Assembly: GCA_030650845.1 (NCBI GenBank)
Contig: JAUSDC010000202.1
Span: forward strand, 1 to 64,000
Length of the DNA: 64,000 bases
Reading direction: 5' to 3'
Origin: Candidatus Methanoperedens sp.
Lineage (GTDB): Archaea; Halobacteriota; Methanosarcinia; Methanosarcinales; Methanoperedenaceae
The first letter of the stretch is position 1. Each line of letters begins with the position of its first letter. Below, piece by piece: positions 8,228-18,323 of the stretch. The position numbers and the translations under genes were made by a program. Below the pieces are notes generated by a model, which was not told where the DNA came from, did not search any database, and saw only the letters and a list, made by a program, of their open reading frames with translations.

Positions 8228-10740
8228 TGGATTTCCCTCCTCAGTTCGCAAGTCCTCTTATTTTACTTTTGATAAGTCCGGTTGTTCTTGGAGGATTGTA
8301 CGCTATAAGGCGAGGCGTTTCAAAATACCTTATTCTCTCGCGCGTGATAATACTCAGCCTTTTGATAATAGCGCTTGCTTCACCTTTTACCATGGGTATA
8401 ACCACAGTGAAGGATGATGCCCCCAGGATCACGGTGCTCACTGACCAGACTATGAGCATGGACCTGTTCAAGAAGGATACGGGTCAGATAATATATGAAG
8501 CCATAAAATCAAAGACTCCCACTACGTTTAAGAAGTTCGCGGGCATGACCTCGCCTGTGGGTGACGAGGTGATAGGTGCGTCTGAAAATAACAATATCGT
8601 GCTTGTGAGCGATGGGAATGCAAATTATGGAAAAGATCTCTCTGATGCTATAACGTTTGTCTCAAAGAGCGGAACGCGTGTGTTCGCTGTTAATCAAAAA
8701 CTGCTGCACAATGATATGAGCGTTGAGATAGCAGGCGCCAAGAATCTTATCCTCGGGAACGAGAACACGTTCAATATCGTTGTAAGACAGGCCGGGAATA
8801 ACGCGCGTTACAGGCTTGATGTAAAAATAGATGATAAACCAGTGAGCCTGCCTGAGAGCAGTAATGTTGTCCAGACTGAAAAATTAAAGACGATCCAGTT
8901 CTCATATATCTTCACGACACTGGGAACGCACAGGGTAGAGGCTGTAATAACACCACAAAGCGATGACTGGTTCCCAACGAACAATAAATTCTATAAAGCG
9001 GTATATGTTGTGCCAAAACCAAAAGCGCTTGTGATAAGCGATGATACTGGCTCATCATTATATCAAATAGTAGAAAGCCTGTATGCTGTTGACCGAGTAA
9101 GCTCTATTCCAGATGATCTGTCAAAATACAGGGTTGTAATAATAGATAATATGGGCGCAGGAATGCTCGGCGCTGTTTCTCTCAAGAATTATGTAGCAGG
9201 CGGAGGCGGGCTTGTTGTGGTAGGAGGGGATGCCTCGTATGATAAGGGGAATTACAATAATTCGCCAGTAGAAGCCATGCTGCCTATAATTTCAAGGGCT
9301 GCTGAGTACAAGGGTGGTAGGAATATTGTTATTGTTATAGATGCTTCAGGATCGATGTTCTCATCGGATGCAACGACAGGCATCTCTGCCATTGGTTTAA
9401 TTGATGCAAATGCCATAAATATTGTCCGGAAGATATCACGTGATAGTAATGTCGGGATTGTGACATTTGGTGCTAACATAAGTAGTTCACCCCTTTTGAC
9501 GATGAGCAAAGAGGTCAATAGGGCTGCACTTGAAAGTTTTATTAGAGAAATAACTCCAAGTTCACTTACTGACCCGACTGACCTTGATAGAGGTCTCCTT
9601 TCCGCCGAGGAGTTATTGAACTCTGTAAGTGGTACCAAAGAAGTGATAGTATTTTCAGATGGCATTATTGATCCGGACAGTGCCATATCTGACTTTGAAA
9701 AAATAAAAGCCGCAGCATTGGAACTGAAAAGCATGAATATAAAAATGCATTTTTTTCAGATACTCTTGTCATATGAAACAAAAAAGGAACCGGGAAAACT
9801 TTATAATGAACTTGCGATTGTAGCTGGAGCCGACTCAGCAATCGTCTTGAACCCAGATGAACGAGCGAGTGTAGTAATAGGAATTGAGGCTGAGCCTGAA
9901 CCGACAACTACAGAGACTCCCGAAGTAACCTATGAATATCCCATCGCAGCCCTCGAATCAAACCACTTCATCACAAAATACGTTAACATCACAGCCTCAG
10001 TAACAGGATACAACGACGTGACTCCAAAATTGGGTGCAGACCGTCTTGTAGTAACAACAAAGGGAAAGCCTATCATCACAACATGGGGCTTCGGCCTGGG
10101 AAGAGTAGTCGCATTCACCACTGACAACGGCGCAGGCATGACGATGTGGGCGCCCGCTGTATATAGCGGCGAGAACTCCCGCCTGGTATCAGGGATGATC
10201 AACTGGGCAATAGGTGATCCGCGCGGAAAGGAAGGGGTGGTGGTGCAGGCTGAGGATATCTGGGGCGGGACTCCGGGCAGGGTCATAGTTAGATCTAACA
10301 CGGTGCCGCAGGTGCAGTTTGATAAAAAGGATATTGCTCTATCAAGCACTGGACCAACGACCTATGAGACCACGATAAATCCGGATAAAGAGGGTTTCCA
10401 CGACCTCTCTGGATACGGAATAGCTGTGAACTATCCCATAGAATACAGGGATGTCGGGTTTAACGATGAGCTTAAGACCATCATCGAATCCAACGGTGGG
10501 CGCGTGTATGAAGAGGATGGGGTGGAAGGTCTGCTCTTCATGGATATAAAGGAGAAGGCTACAAGGACAGTGGAGGCGCCGCAGAGTGAAAAGGAGCCTT
10601 TCCTGCTGGCTGCTCTGATACTGTTCCTGGCTGAAGTGATAATCAGGAGGATCAAGGACTACAGGAAGGATAGACCGAAGATCGAGGATAACCTGCCAAG
10701 AGCTGAACCTGTGGAGGCGGCGGCTGAAGGGACGGAGTGA
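8227..10740 (+). CDS. Large membrane protein with two vWA-like domains in a glutamine-amidotransferase-like scaffold
   Basis: A protein of 837 residues with two N-terminal membrane helices (about 10-25 and 38-55). A first vWA-like region has a MIDAS-like DQTMS near 73 and VLVSDGNANYG. A class I glutamine-amidotransferase-like segment follows (YRVVIIDNMGAG, GGGGLVVVGGDASYDKG). A second vWA is inserted with a canonical DASGS near 371 and VIVFSDGIID. A Thr/Pro/Glu linker, more beta domains and a membrane helix near 795-810 complete it. It resembles the large last gene of BatA-like operons. It has a one-base overlap with the upstream gene and ends the operon. Confidence 0.8.
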   Translation: MDFPPQFASPLILLLISPVVLGGLYAIRRGVSKYLILSRVIILSLLIIALASPFTMGITTVKDDAPRITVLTDQTMSMDLFKKDTGQIIYEAIKSKTPTTFKKFAGMTSPVGDEVIGASENNNIVLVSDGNANYGKDLSDAITFVSKSGTRVFAVNQKLLHNDMSVEIAGAKNLILGNENTFNIVVRQAGNNARYRLDVKIDDKPVSLPESSNVVQTEKLKTIQFSYIFTTLGTHRVEAVITPQSDDWFPTNNKFYKAVYVVPKPKALVISDDTGSSLYQIVESLYAVDRVSSIPDDLSKYRVVIIDNMGAGMLGAVSLKNYVAGGGGLVVVGGDASYDKGNYNNSPVEAMLPIISRAAEYKGGRNIVIVIDASGSMFSSDATTGISAIGLIDANAINIVRKISRDSNVGIVTFGANISSSPLLTMSKEVNRAALESFIREITPSSLTDPTDLDRGLLSAEELLNSVSGTKEVIVFSDGIIDPDSAISDFEKIKAAALELKSMNIKMHFFQILLSYETKKEPGKLYNELAIVAGADSAIVLNPDERASVVIGIEAEPEPTTTETPEVTYEYPIAALESNHFITKYVNITASVTGYNDVTPKLGADRLVVTTKGKPIITTWGFGLGRVVAFTTDNGAGMTMWAPAVYSGENSRLVSGMINWAIGDPRGKEGVVVQAEDIWGGTPGRVIVRSNTVPQVQFDKKDIALSSTGPTTYETTINPDKEGFHDLSGYGIAVNYPIEYRDVGFNDELKTIIESNGGRVYEEDGVEGLLFMDIKEKATRTVEAPQSEKEPFLLAALILFLAEVIIRRIKDYRKDRPKIEDNLPRAEPVEAAAEGTE

Positions 10741-10774
10741 GAATGTTGAGAGGCTTTTCTCACATATATTAGAC

Positions 10775-10878
10775 CGAATACAACCAAAAATCTGTGAGAA
10801 TCGTTGTAAATCTGTGTCTGAAAAACGTCCCGAAGACACTGATTTCACAGATTTCACTGATTATAAGTTGTAATCTGT
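10775..10878. repeat. Short-period repeat with imperfect hairpin
   Basis: Several copies of AATCTGTG and its complement CACAGATT, plus TGTCTG/GACACTGA, are spread over this gap and can fold on themselves. The words match the CACAGAT element seen at 5214-5262. No coding potential is seen between the vWA gene and the AbiE-like promoter. Confidence 0.5.
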
Positions 10879-10896
10879 CACTTAGATAAAACCAAA

Positions 10897-10963
10897 GTAT
10901 ATAAGTAACCTCAATTAACTATATAGTTAAGCTATATAAACACCTAAAGTTACCTTCACAATC
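10897..10963 (+). promoter_or_regulatory. Promoter and palindromic operator candidate of the AbiEi/AbiEii-like pair
   Basis: A perfect 16-bp palindrome TTAACTATATAGTTAA occupies 10915-10930. CTATATAAA (10932-10940) is a TATA box whose start site would fall at the ATG at 10964, giving a leaderless transcript. A second TATA-like AGTATATAAG lies at 10897. The palindrome sits where a regulator would block TFB/TBP, which fits autoregulation by an AbiEi-type antitoxin. Confidence 0.55.
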
Positions 10964-11545
10964 ATGCGCGGAAAAGTAAGAAATAGAATACTCAGAGTTC
11001 TCACAAATAATCCTGGTGGGGATATGAGTAAATATAAAATTGCCAGACTGACTTGCGCAACTTATCCATGGGTGCGGAAATTTCTCTTGAACCTGGAGGA
11101 AATGAGGCTGGTAAAGGGTACAAGAGTACTTGATTACCCTGCACTTTTACGCTACTGGCAGTCAGTTAATATCAAGCGCAAATACAGAGAGTATATGGTC
11201 AAAGAACCTTTGAAACTTCTCAAAAGTAGTAAATTACCCTACGCATTGACCACATACAAGGCAGAAAACCTCATCCAGAATTATTTGTTTCCAAGCAGGA
11301 TAGATGTTTATATAAAAGAAGAAGACTGGAAACAGTGGCATGATATGATCTCAAGAAAAGGACTGGTAGGTAAAGGAAATATGAGGCTATTACTTGCGGA
11401 TGAGCATGTTTTTTATAAGTCATTTGAAAGGAATGGTTTAAAAATAGTTTCTACGCCACAGTTGATCATTGACCTGATGATCGAGGGGGGCGTATGTGTT
11501 GAGGCTGCAGAACTGCTTATAAAGAAGGTATTGAAAAATGTATGA
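10964..11545 (+). CDS. AbiEi-like winged-helix antitoxin candidate
   Basis: A 193-residue basic protein. The N-terminal 60 residues are a winged-helix DNA-binding domain (RNRILRVLTNN, then YKIARLTCATYPWVRKFLLNLEEMRLV). The C-terminal part (from about 85, LPYALTTYKAENLIQNYLFPSRIDVYI) resembles the AbiEi antitoxin C-terminal domain of type IV toxin-antitoxin systems. It overlaps the following nucleotidyltransferase gene by 8 bases and is preceded by a palindrome. The likely role is to repress its own promoter and counter the partner. This assignment is by architecture and context, not by a strong single motif. Confidence 0.6.
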   Translation: MRGKVRNRILRVLTNNPGGDMSKYKIARLTCATYPWVRKFLLNLEEMRLVKGTRVLDYPALLRYWQSVNIKRKYREYMVKEPLKLLKSSKLPYALTTYKAENLIQNYLFPSRIDVYIKEEDWKQWHDMISRKGLVGKGNMRLLLADEHVFYKSFERNGLKIVSTPQLIIDLMIEGGVCVEAAELLIKKVLKNV

Positions 11546-12332
11546 ACCTCATGAAATAGACATTTCTTATAAATACCTTAAAACAGTGGTTGTCAGACTT
11601 GAAGAACCAATTTGTCTGATAGGCGGATGGGCGGTTTACCATAACGTAAATAAGAATTTTAAGAAAGCAACTGGCAGAGATTACATAGGGTCAAGGGACA
11701 TTGACCTTGGGTTTCATTTTGAAAAGGATTGGAGCGAGAAAGATCTGCATGAGTCCACATTTGCTAAATCTCTTCAAACTATTGAGGAAGATCTTGGCTT
11801 CATGCCTGTAGGATTCAGATACTTAAAGGAGTTTCACATAGAAACCGAACAGGAACTGAGCGTAGAAGAAGTGAAAACAACGCCACAGTATTTCATATTT
11901 CCATTATACATAGACCCGGTTGTTGACATCATACATCCAAAATTTTATGATGTTTTTCATTTCAACCCTATAGATGAACCAATGATTGAAATGGTGTTCA
12001 GAAATAAAGCCAATAGGACAATAGAAAAATCATTCGGAAAAAATCTCTGGCTTCCAAAACCCCATGTTTTGTTAGCAACAAAATTAAACTCGGTTATCGG
12101 TCGGGATAAAGAACATAAAAGATTGAAAGATATTGCAGACATTTTCGCTCTTCTCTGGTTTTCCGATGTTGAAATTCGGGATATCAAATCGAACCTGCTT
12201 GAGTTCTATGATAGAGGAAATATCAAAAAGATCATTGGTTCTATTTCAAAACAAGAAATAATGAATGTCGCTTCTATTACTGGTTTTAATTGGGAAGAAG
12301 TTGAAAGAATATTATTGGAACTCACAAGATAA
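11538..12332 (+). CDS. AbiEii-like nucleotidyltransferase (toxin candidate)
   Basis: A 264-residue protein of the DNA polymerase beta-type nucleotidyltransferase superfamily. The catalytic signature is LIGGWAVYHNV followed by SRDIDLGFH, which supplies the GG loop and the paired Asp residues. A later Asp (YIDPVVDIIHP) could be the third. The helical C-terminal part carries HVLLATKLNSVIGRDKEHKRLKDIADIFALL, a pattern shared with AbiEii/DUF1814 toxins. Paired with the winged-helix gene upstream, it looks like a type IV toxin-antitoxin or abortive-infection unit. AbiEii proteins transfer nucleotides to targets such as tRNA; the target here is unknown. Confidence 0.65.
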   Translation: MYEPHEIDISYKYLKTVVVRLEEPICLIGGWAVYHNVNKNFKKATGRDYIGSRDIDLGFHFEKDWSEKDLHESTFAKSLQTIEEDLGFMPVGFRYLKEFHIETEQELSVEEVKTTPQYFIFPLYIDPVVDIIHPKFYDVFHFNPIDEPMIEMVFRNKANRTIEKSFGKNLWLPKPHVLLATKLNSVIGRDKEHKRLKDIADIFALLWFSDVEIRDIKSNLLEFYDRGNIKKIIGSISKQEIMNVASITGFNWEEVERILLELTR

Positions 12333-12369
12333 ACAATACCATAAAAAAGATAATACTTAAAAAATAAAA

Positions 12370-12397
12370 AAAATAGTTAAAAGCTCTCGCTCTTAAC
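12370..12397 (-). terminator. Terminator of the fusA-tuf-rpsJ operon
   Basis: On the minus strand the 9-bp imperfect stem GTTAAGAGC/GCTTTTAAC closes a GAGA loop and is followed by TATTTTTTTTA. The stem overlaps the rpsJ stop codon. Confidence 0.6.
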
Positions 12398-12704
12398 TCG
12401 TCAGCACGATCTCTATGCTGATATCTTTGGGCACCTGAATGCGCATCAACTGGCGCAAAGCCCTTTCATCAGCATCAAGGTCGATAAGCCTTTTATGAAC
12501 GCGCATCTCCCAGTGATCCCATGTCGAGCTCCCTTCGCCGTCAGGAGCTTTCCTGGTCGGCACTACCAGTCTTTTGGTAGGAAGTGGAACTGGACCTGAG
12601 ATGCTAACACCGGTCTTTGAAGCGATATCTCTGACCTGGGCACAAATCCCGTCAAGAGTAGAGGGACTTGTCCCTGATAAACGTATCCTTGCTTTTTGAG
12701 CCAT
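12393..12704 (-). CDS. rpsJ: 30S ribosomal protein S10 (archaeal uS10)
   Basis: At 103 residues it is the normal archaeal/eukaryotic length. It has the family N-terminus [11 protein letters not shown], the loop [23 protein letters not shown], and the C-terminal region [21 protein letters not shown]. It contacts the head of the small ribosomal subunit. It ends the fusA-tuf-rpsJ series, 28 bases after tuf, an archaeal arrangement. Confidence 0.97.
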   Translation of the reverse strand: MAQKARIRLSGTSPSTLDGICAQVRDIASKTGVSISGPVPLPTKRLVVPTRKAPDGEGSSTWDHWEMRVHKRLIDLDADERALRQLMRIQVPKDISIEIVLTS

Positions 12705-12732
12705 ATATACACCGTTTTAAAAAGGTAAGGGA

Positions 12733-14001
12733 TTAAATGCGGAGCTTAATGTCCTGGACCATGCCTGCTGCAATGGTCATACCCATATCTCGGATCGCAA
12801 AGCGACCAAGCTGCGGGATCTCTTTTACCTTTTCGATACACAGTGGTTTCATAGGCTTGATAACAACGATGGCTGCATCGCCAGCTTTTATGAAATCAGG
12901 GTTCTCAGCAGCTACCTGACCTGATTTGGGGTCAAGCTTCTTCAGGATTGCCGTGATCATGCCTGCGCACTGAGCGGTATGGCAGTGAATAACAGGTGTG
13001 TATCCTGCTGCGATAGCGGATGGGTGTTGCAGAACAACGATCTGCGCTGTGAACTCATCAGCAACGCTTGGCGGTTTGTCTGTATGACCACAAACATCGC
13101 CGCGTCTGATATCCTTCTTCTCAACGCCTCTCACGTTCCAGCCGATATTGTCGCCAGGAACGGCCTCTTTAACTTCCTGGTGATGCATCTCGATGGATTT
13201 GACTTCACCGACTGCCTTTGCTGGCATGAATATGATCTTGTCGCCTGCTTTCATCTTACCTGTTTCGACACGCCCTACTGGAACAGTGCCGATACCTGAG
13301 ATGGTATATGAGTCCTGAACAGGGATTCGAAGCGGTAATGTGACTGGTTTCTCAGGGACTTTCAGCGTGTCAAGCGCAGCCAGAAGTGTTGGTCCTGTGT
13401 ACCATTTGGTGTTCTCGCTTGGTTTTGAGAGGTTATCTCCCTTGAATGCAGATGTCGGGATGAAGAGAATCTCGTCAGGCTTAAAACCTACCATCTTAAG
13501 GAGTGTGGAAAGCTCAGCTTTTACAGATTCAAATTTTGCTTTGTCGTAATTGACCTCATCCATCTTGTTAATAGCAATGATCAATTGGTTGATACCGAGG
13601 GTTCTTGAAAGGAACACGTGTTCTTTGGTCTGTGACTGAACACCATCTTTACCAGAGCATACAAGTATAGCTGCATCTGCCTGGGAAGCGCCCGTGATCA
13701 TGTTCTTGACAAAGTCCCTGTGTCCTGGACAGTCCACGATGGTAAAATAGTATTTTGCGGTATCAAATCTCTGATGTGCAACATCAATGGTAATACCTCT
13801 GTCCCTCTCTTCCTTGAGAGAGTCCATTACCCATGCAAATACGAAGGATTCTTTGCCTTTCGCTTTTGCTTCTTCTTTATACTTTTCGATTATGTGCGGT
13901 GGCACAGCGCCAGTTTCAAACAATAATCGTCCTACGAGGGTTGATTTCCCGTGGTCGATATGCCCGATAACTGCTAAATTTAAATGTGGTTTCTCTGCCA
14001 T
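12733..14001 (-). CDS. tuf: Translation elongation factor 1-alpha
   Basis: At 422 residues it is full length. The G domain has the P-loop GHIDHGKST (13-21), [20 protein letters not shown] as G3, and NKMD as G4. Domains 2 and 3 follow with [23 protein letters not shown] and the C-terminal [17 protein letters not shown]. It delivers aminoacyl-tRNA to the ribosome with GTP hydrolysis. It lies between fusA and rpsJ, with a GGAG ribosome binding site before the ATG. Confidence 0.98.
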   Translation of the reverse strand: MAEKPHLNLAVIGHIDHGKSTLVGRLLFETGAVPPHIIEKYKEEAKAKGKESFVFAWVMDSLKEERDRGITIDVAHQRFDTAKYYFTIVDCPGHRDFVKNMITGASQADAAILVCSGKDGVQSQTKEHVFLSRTLGINQLIIAINKMDEVNYDKAKFESVKAELSTLLKMVGFKPDEILFIPTSAFKGDNLSKPSENTKWYTGPTLLAALDTLKVPEKPVTLPLRIPVQDSYTISGIGTVPVGRVETGKMKAGDKIIFMPAKAVGEVKSIEMHHQEVKEAVPGDNIGWNVRGVEKKDIRRGDVCGHTDKPPSVADEFTAQIVVLQHPSAIAAGYTPVIHCHTAQCAGMITAILKKLDPKSGQVAAENPDFIKAGDAAIVVIKPMKPLCIEKVKEIPQLGRFAIRDMGMTIAAGMVQDIKLRI

Positions 14002-14111
14002 GATATTTCTCCTATAATTCTTTTGAAGTAATGTTTTGTGTCCGTATTGTTGTTTTGGTTTTTAAACCTTCCGTTAACCCCTCATTGAAATGCGGGGACT
14101 CACAGTATCTC

Positions 14112-16298
14112 TTAATCAATGAAATCACTCGGTTTTGGCATTTCGAGTTTAAGTCCTTTCCTCTTCCTGATATCCATTACTACATCGTTGAGAATGTTGC
14201 CAGGAATTGTTTCAAACCCTGCAAATTCCGTGCTCCACATTGCTCTACCTTCTGTCGCTGACCTCAAGTCACCGGCAAAACCGAACAATTGTGCCACAGG
14301 GGCTTTTGCTTCGATAATAGTGGTATCGCCTTCTGATTGCATATCAAGAATAGAACCGCGTCTTCCCTGCATCTCTCGCATTGCTCCTCCCATCTGTTCC
14401 TGGGGCACATGGATGAACACTTTCTGGAAAGGTTCAAGCAATGTTGCTCCTGCCATGAGTATTGCAGCCTGAGTAGCCTGTCTTGATGCAGGTATAACCT
14501 GTGCAGGTCCTCTGTGTATGGAGTCTTCATGGAGTTTTGCATCCATCAATTTGACTTTCACACCCATTACAGGTTCCCTCGTAAGCGGTCCTGCCTTCAT
14601 GACCTCTTCAAAACCTTCAAGTATGAGTTCCATTGTTTCGTTCAGGTACTGGATACCTTTTGTCATATCAATAAACATATTGGATTCATAGATATGGGTT
14701 ATTCCTTTTGCTTCATCTTTGGTCATCCCTGCTTTCATCAGGATATCCCTTCTCTCCACTTCCGGCTGCCTCATCGAAATTCCATTGCTTTTAATAAGTT
14801 CGATGACCTCAGGCGTCAGGGGTTCTACCTCGATATAAAACCTGTTATGGTGGTTGGGGGACTTCCCTTCAACTGGTCCGGCATGCGATGAAACTGTTTC
14901 CCTGTAAACCACAAGCGGTTTTGAGGTAGTAATATCTACATGCTTATCGCGTTTTATTCTACCTGCCACAACTTCAAGATGCAGTTCGCCCATTCCTGCA
15001 AGCAGGTGTTCCCCGGTTTCCTGGTTGATCATTACTTTGAGCGTGGGATCTTCCTTTGCGACCTGTCGCAGCACTTCAACGAGCTTGGGCAGGTCTTTCA
15101 TGTGTTTTGCTTCCACAGCTACTGTCACTACAGGTTCACTGACATGCCTGATGCTCTCGAATGGCGTCATATTCTTGTCAGTTGATGCGGTCGATCCTAC
15201 TATCGCATCACCAAGACCTGTCAGTGCAACTATATTCCCGGCAGGGATCTTTTCCACTTCGATGCGTTCTGCTCCCATGAAAATACCTACAGACTGTATC
15301 CTGTTCGCATTGGGCATTCCTGAGATGAATATTTCCTTGCCCCGCTCAAGTGTGCCAGAGAAAAGTCTTCCGCTGGCAACCTCGCCCGCATGTGGATCAG
15401 TCGTGATATCCGTTATCATAAGAGCTACTTTGCCATTTCGGTCAACATTTGTCATAGATTTACCGATCTCGCTTTCCTTATCCCCATGCCAGATGACCTT
15501 TATACGTTCTTTCTGGGCATCCACCGGGCTTGGCAGGAATTTTATAATCATTTCGTTCATGACTTCATGAAGCGGGCATTTCTTTGCAAGTTCATCTTGC
15601 TTATCGGCCTGGCAATATTCTATAATTTCCTTGAAAGTGATGCCTGTCTTTTTCATGTACGGGATGCTTATCGCCCAGTTATTAAGAGCCGAACCGAAAG
15701 CTACCTTACCGATCACGGGATCAAGTTTCAATCTGTCATATTCATCCGGTTTCAGACCCTTAACGATCTTATTGACTTTATCTATCACAAGACCAAGTCT
15801 CATCTGCATATCCTGCGGAGTGAGCTTGATCTCATTTATGAGCCTGTCCACTTTATTAATAAAAAGTATCGGCTTGACATTCTCTCTGAGTGCCTGTCGA
15901 AGAACGGTCTCGGTCTGTGGCATTGGTCCTTCCACTGCGTCCACAAGAACAACAGCACCGTCCACCGCGCGCATTGCTCGCGTGACGTCACCGCCAAAGT
16001 CAACGTGACCTGGTGTATCTATGAGGTTGATAAGGTATTCCTTGCCATCAAACTCATGCACCATCGAAACCGTTGCAGAATCGATGGTAATTCCTCGTTT
16101 CTGTTCTTCTTCATCAAAGTCCATGAATAACTGCTCGCCTGCCAGTTCTTGAGAAATCATGCCAGCGCCAGCGAGTAGATTATCAGAAAATGTTGTTTTG
16201 CCGTGGTCGATATGCGCTACTGTGCCAATATTCCGGATGAACTCCGGTTGATCCATCAGCACTACAACGCGCTCAACCATTTTCTTTCGTCTGCCCAT
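14112..16298 (-). CDS. fusA: Translation elongation factor 2
   Basis: At 728 residues it is a complete archaeal EF-2, beginning with the typical [11 protein letters not shown]. The P-loop is AHIDHGKTT (28-36), G3 is [22 protein letters not shown], and G4 is NKVD. Domain IV contains [15 protein letters not shown], which carries the His that becomes diphthamide. It catalyses GTP-driven translocation. The genes for S12 and S7 that usually precede it in the archaeal str operon are not upstream here; a PurM-like gene is. Confidence 0.98.
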   Translation of the reverse strand: MGRRKKMVERVVVLMDQPEFIRNIGTVAHIDHGKTTFSDNLLAGAGMISQELAGEQLFMDFDEEEQKRGITIDSATVSMVHEFDGKEYLINLIDTPGHVDFGGDVTRAMRAVDGAVVLVDAVEGPMPQTETVLRQALRENVKPILFINKVDRLINEIKLTPQDMQMRLGLVIDKVNKIVKGLKPDEYDRLKLDPVIGKVAFGSALNNWAISIPYMKKTGITFKEIIEYCQADKQDELAKKCPLHEVMNEMIIKFLPSPVDAQKERIKVIWHGDKESEIGKSMTNVDRNGKVALMITDITTDPHAGEVASGRLFSGTLERGKEIFISGMPNANRIQSVGIFMGAERIEVEKIPAGNIVALTGLGDAIVGSTASTDKNMTPFESIRHVSEPVVTVAVEAKHMKDLPKLVEVLRQVAKEDPTLKVMINQETGEHLLAGMGELHLEVVAGRIKRDKHVDITTSKPLVVYRETVSSHAGPVEGKSPNHHNRFYIEVEPLTPEVIELIKSNGISMRQPEVERRDILMKAGMTKDEAKGITHIYESNMFIDMTKGIQYLNETMELILEGFEEVMKAGPLTREPVMGVKVKLMDAKLHEDSIHRGPAQVIPASRQATQAAILMAGATLLEPFQKVFIHVPQEQMGGAMREMQGRRGSILDMQSEGDTTIIEAKAPVAQLFGFAGDLRSATEGRAMWSTEFAGFETIPGNILNDVVMDIRKRKGLKLEMPKPSDFID

Positions 16299-16344
16299 TA
16301 TAAATTACCTCTTTTATTGTAAATTTTTGATTCACTATTATTCT

Positions 16345-16358
16345 AACCTATATAAACA
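16345..16358 (-). promoter_or_regulatory. TATA box of fusA
   Basis: On the minus strand GTTTATATAGG, preceded by a purine-rich stretch (CAAAGT), lies about 50 bases upstream of the fusA ATG. GAGGT lies just before the start as ribosome binding site. This supports a dedicated promoter for fusA-tuf-rpsJ. Confidence 0.55.
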
Positions 16359-16405
16359 CTTTGAAAACCAGGAAAACGGCATGGGGCGTCAAAATAGTGG
16401 CATTT

Positions 16406-17722
16406 TCAGCCCCTCTGCAACCGTTCTACTATATGTTTCTTCTTTTCTATCGCCTGCGCCGCAGCTATGTCCACAGCTTTCTTCATTTTCTCAAAATCTC
16501 CTGGTGTCTTTTCCCCCACAAGCTTTTTAATGGGGGTATAAGCAGATTCCCTGAACTGTGGTGTAAAGTCATGGCTTTTCCCGCCAATAATAAGTTCTGC
16601 GCCTTCACCCTTAGAGATCTTTCCAACAATATCAGCAGCAACTCCATTATTCCGTATGCATGATAATATTACATCGGCATGTTCAGGCGGCGCAATGATC
16701 AACAACGAATCAAGCGACACGCCCAGATAATCTATTTCAAGCTTATCAAGCATTTCAAGGACTTTCCTGTTCACAAGGGCGCGAAGCTTCTCTTCCTCAA
16801 AGATGAGTTTAACTCCTGCGGTTCTTGCGATCTCTTTCGCATCCCCACGCACACCTCCGTTCGTAACATCTGTCATAGCATGTATCTTTTCGATAAGTCC
16901 TGCTTTCAGAAGCGCTTCGCAGGCATCGATGAACTTAAGATTAATTGTCTCATCCACAACGTTATGCATCCCGTAATAGAGCGCCGTGGTCGATACGGTT
17001 CCACCGCCAGCGCCCTCGGTCATTATAATGATATCTCCGGGCGCTGCCTGAATGCGTGCTGTTAGATCCTCTGCAATACCTACAGCGCCCACCCCGCCCG
17101 TCATCCGCCCACCGATGACCATATCGCCCCCGATGCGCAGCGTGCTGCCTGTTATCAGGGGTATGCCTGTCAGCTCTGAGACTGTGGTTATGCCTGCGAT
17201 ATGGTCGAATATCTTTGCCACATCGCCATCATCTGCCACATGGATGTCAGAAAGCATAGCCACAGGGCGCGCCCCCATAACGTATATGTCCCGCAGCGCA
17301 GCGCGTGCGACGTGAAAACCGGCAAGAAAGGGAAAGTCAGAAAGACGCGAATGCATACCGTCTATAGTTACCACAACATATTGTCCACCTGCGCGCACAA
17401 CACCAGAATCATCCAGATGTGAAGAATCAACCACTGCTGATGTTCTTCCAATTACTTCGGCTATCTTTTCATGTGTATAGAAATCTCCCAGGCCCCTTGA
17501 ACCAACTCCGAATTCACCCATGGTGACACCTGACGTTGTCGGGGAAAGTAACTCACCGTCTGGCTTAAGTGTGGCTTTTGCTTCTACTATAATTGCGCCC
17601 GCGATCTCCAGAGCATGTTTTCTCGATATCTTCTTTATCTCAAGTATCCTGTCTGCAAGCTTTTCATTAAGATCCTTATCGTTTCGCAGGATACCGCGCT
17701 TTGCATATCCTTCAAGGTCCAT
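16406..17722 (-). CDS. PurM/HypE/SelD-superfamily (AIR synthase-related) protein
   Basis: A protein of 438 residues with the two-domain AIR-synthase fold. The first half has GVGSRGLGDFYTHEKIAEVIG and VTIDGMHSRLSDFPFLAGFHVARAALRDI, where the family places its ATP/Mg-binding Asp residues. The second half has MTEGAGGGTVS, then AMTDVTNGGVRGDAKEIA. It resembles archaeal HypE-like and selenophosphate-synthetase-related proteins of unknown substrate. A 70-residue Lys-rich tail extends the family. It overlaps hisH by 11 bases, so the two are cotranscribed. I cannot assign the substrate. Confidence 0.75.
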   Translation of the reverse strand: MDLEGYAKRGILRNDKDLNEKLADRILEIKKISRKHALEIAGAIIVEAKATLKPDGELLSPTTSGVTMGEFGVGSRGLGDFYTHEKIAEVIGRTSAVVDSSHLDDSGVVRAGGQYVVVTIDGMHSRLSDFPFLAGFHVARAALRDIYVMGARPVAMLSDIHVADDGDVAKIFDHIAGITTVSELTGIPLITGSTLRIGGDMVIGGRMTGGVGAVGIAEDLTARIQAAPGDIIIMTEGAGGGTVSTTALYYGMHNVVDETINLKFIDACEALLKAGLIEKIHAMTDVTNGGVRGDAKEIARTAGVKLIFEEEKLRALVNRKVLEMLDKLEIDYLGVSLDSLLIIAPPEHADVILSCIRNNGVAADIVGKISKGEGAELIIGGKSHDFTPQFRESAYTPIKKLVGEKTPGDFEKMKKAVDIAAAQAIEKKKHIVERLQRG

Positions 17723-18323
17723 AGCTCTCCACGAAATTTTTCAGCATTTTAAGGCCAATAGTGCCGCTTTTTTCAGGGTGGAACTGAGTGCCAACCACAT
17801 TTCCTGCCTCGTTGGTTACGACAGAAGAGAACTCTAACCCATAATCGCACAGAGCAGCCTGATATTGTCCTGCTGTGTCAACATAATATGAATGCACAAA
17901 ATATACAAATGAGCCGTTCTTTATTCCTTTAAGCAGCGGGATTTCTTTTCGGATGATCAGTGAGTTCCATCCCATGTGAGGGACTTTTAGTTCAGATGCA
18001 GGGAAGCGCACAACTCTTCCAGGGATTATATCTATGCCACTATATATGCCGCCTTCTTCACTTTCAGAAGCGAGCATCTGCATGCCAAGGCATATTCCCA
18101 GAAGTGGTTTACCCTCATTGACAGCATCCTTTACCACGCGCGAAAGTGTGGAAAAATGCATCATAGCATCGCGAAATGCACCGACTCCTGGAAGTATCAG
18201 TGCATCGGCACGGTCGATGGATGCGGGGTCATTTGAGATCTCTGCTTCTGCGCCAACGTATTGCAGGGCTTTCTCAATGCTTCGCAGGTTGCCGAGTCCG
18301 TAGTCGATGATCATGAGTTTCAT
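17712..18323 (-). CDS. hisH: Imidazole glycerol phosphate synthase, glutamine amidotransferase subunit
   Basis: A class I glutamine amidotransferase of 203 residues that feeds ammonia to HisF in histidine synthesis. It shows the nucleophile GICLGMQ (Cys78) and the FHPEKSG triad part (His182, Glu184). ILPGVGAFRDAM and VPHMGWN are the family-specific stretches. I start it at the ATG at 18323 (MKLMIIDYGLGN); the frame extends 22 codons upstream into AT-rich leader that is not family-like. hisF is not adjacent. Confidence 0.95.
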   Translation of the reverse strand: MKLMIIDYGLGNLRSIEKALQYVGAEAEISNDPASIDRADALILPGVGAFRDAMMHFSTLSRVVKDAVNEGKPLLGICLGMQMLASESEEGGIYSGIDIIPGRVVRFPASELKVPHMGWNSLIIRKEIPLLKGIKNGSFVYFVHSYYVDTAGQYQAALCDYGLEFSSVVTNEAGNVVGTQFHPEKSGTIGLKMLKNFVESYGP

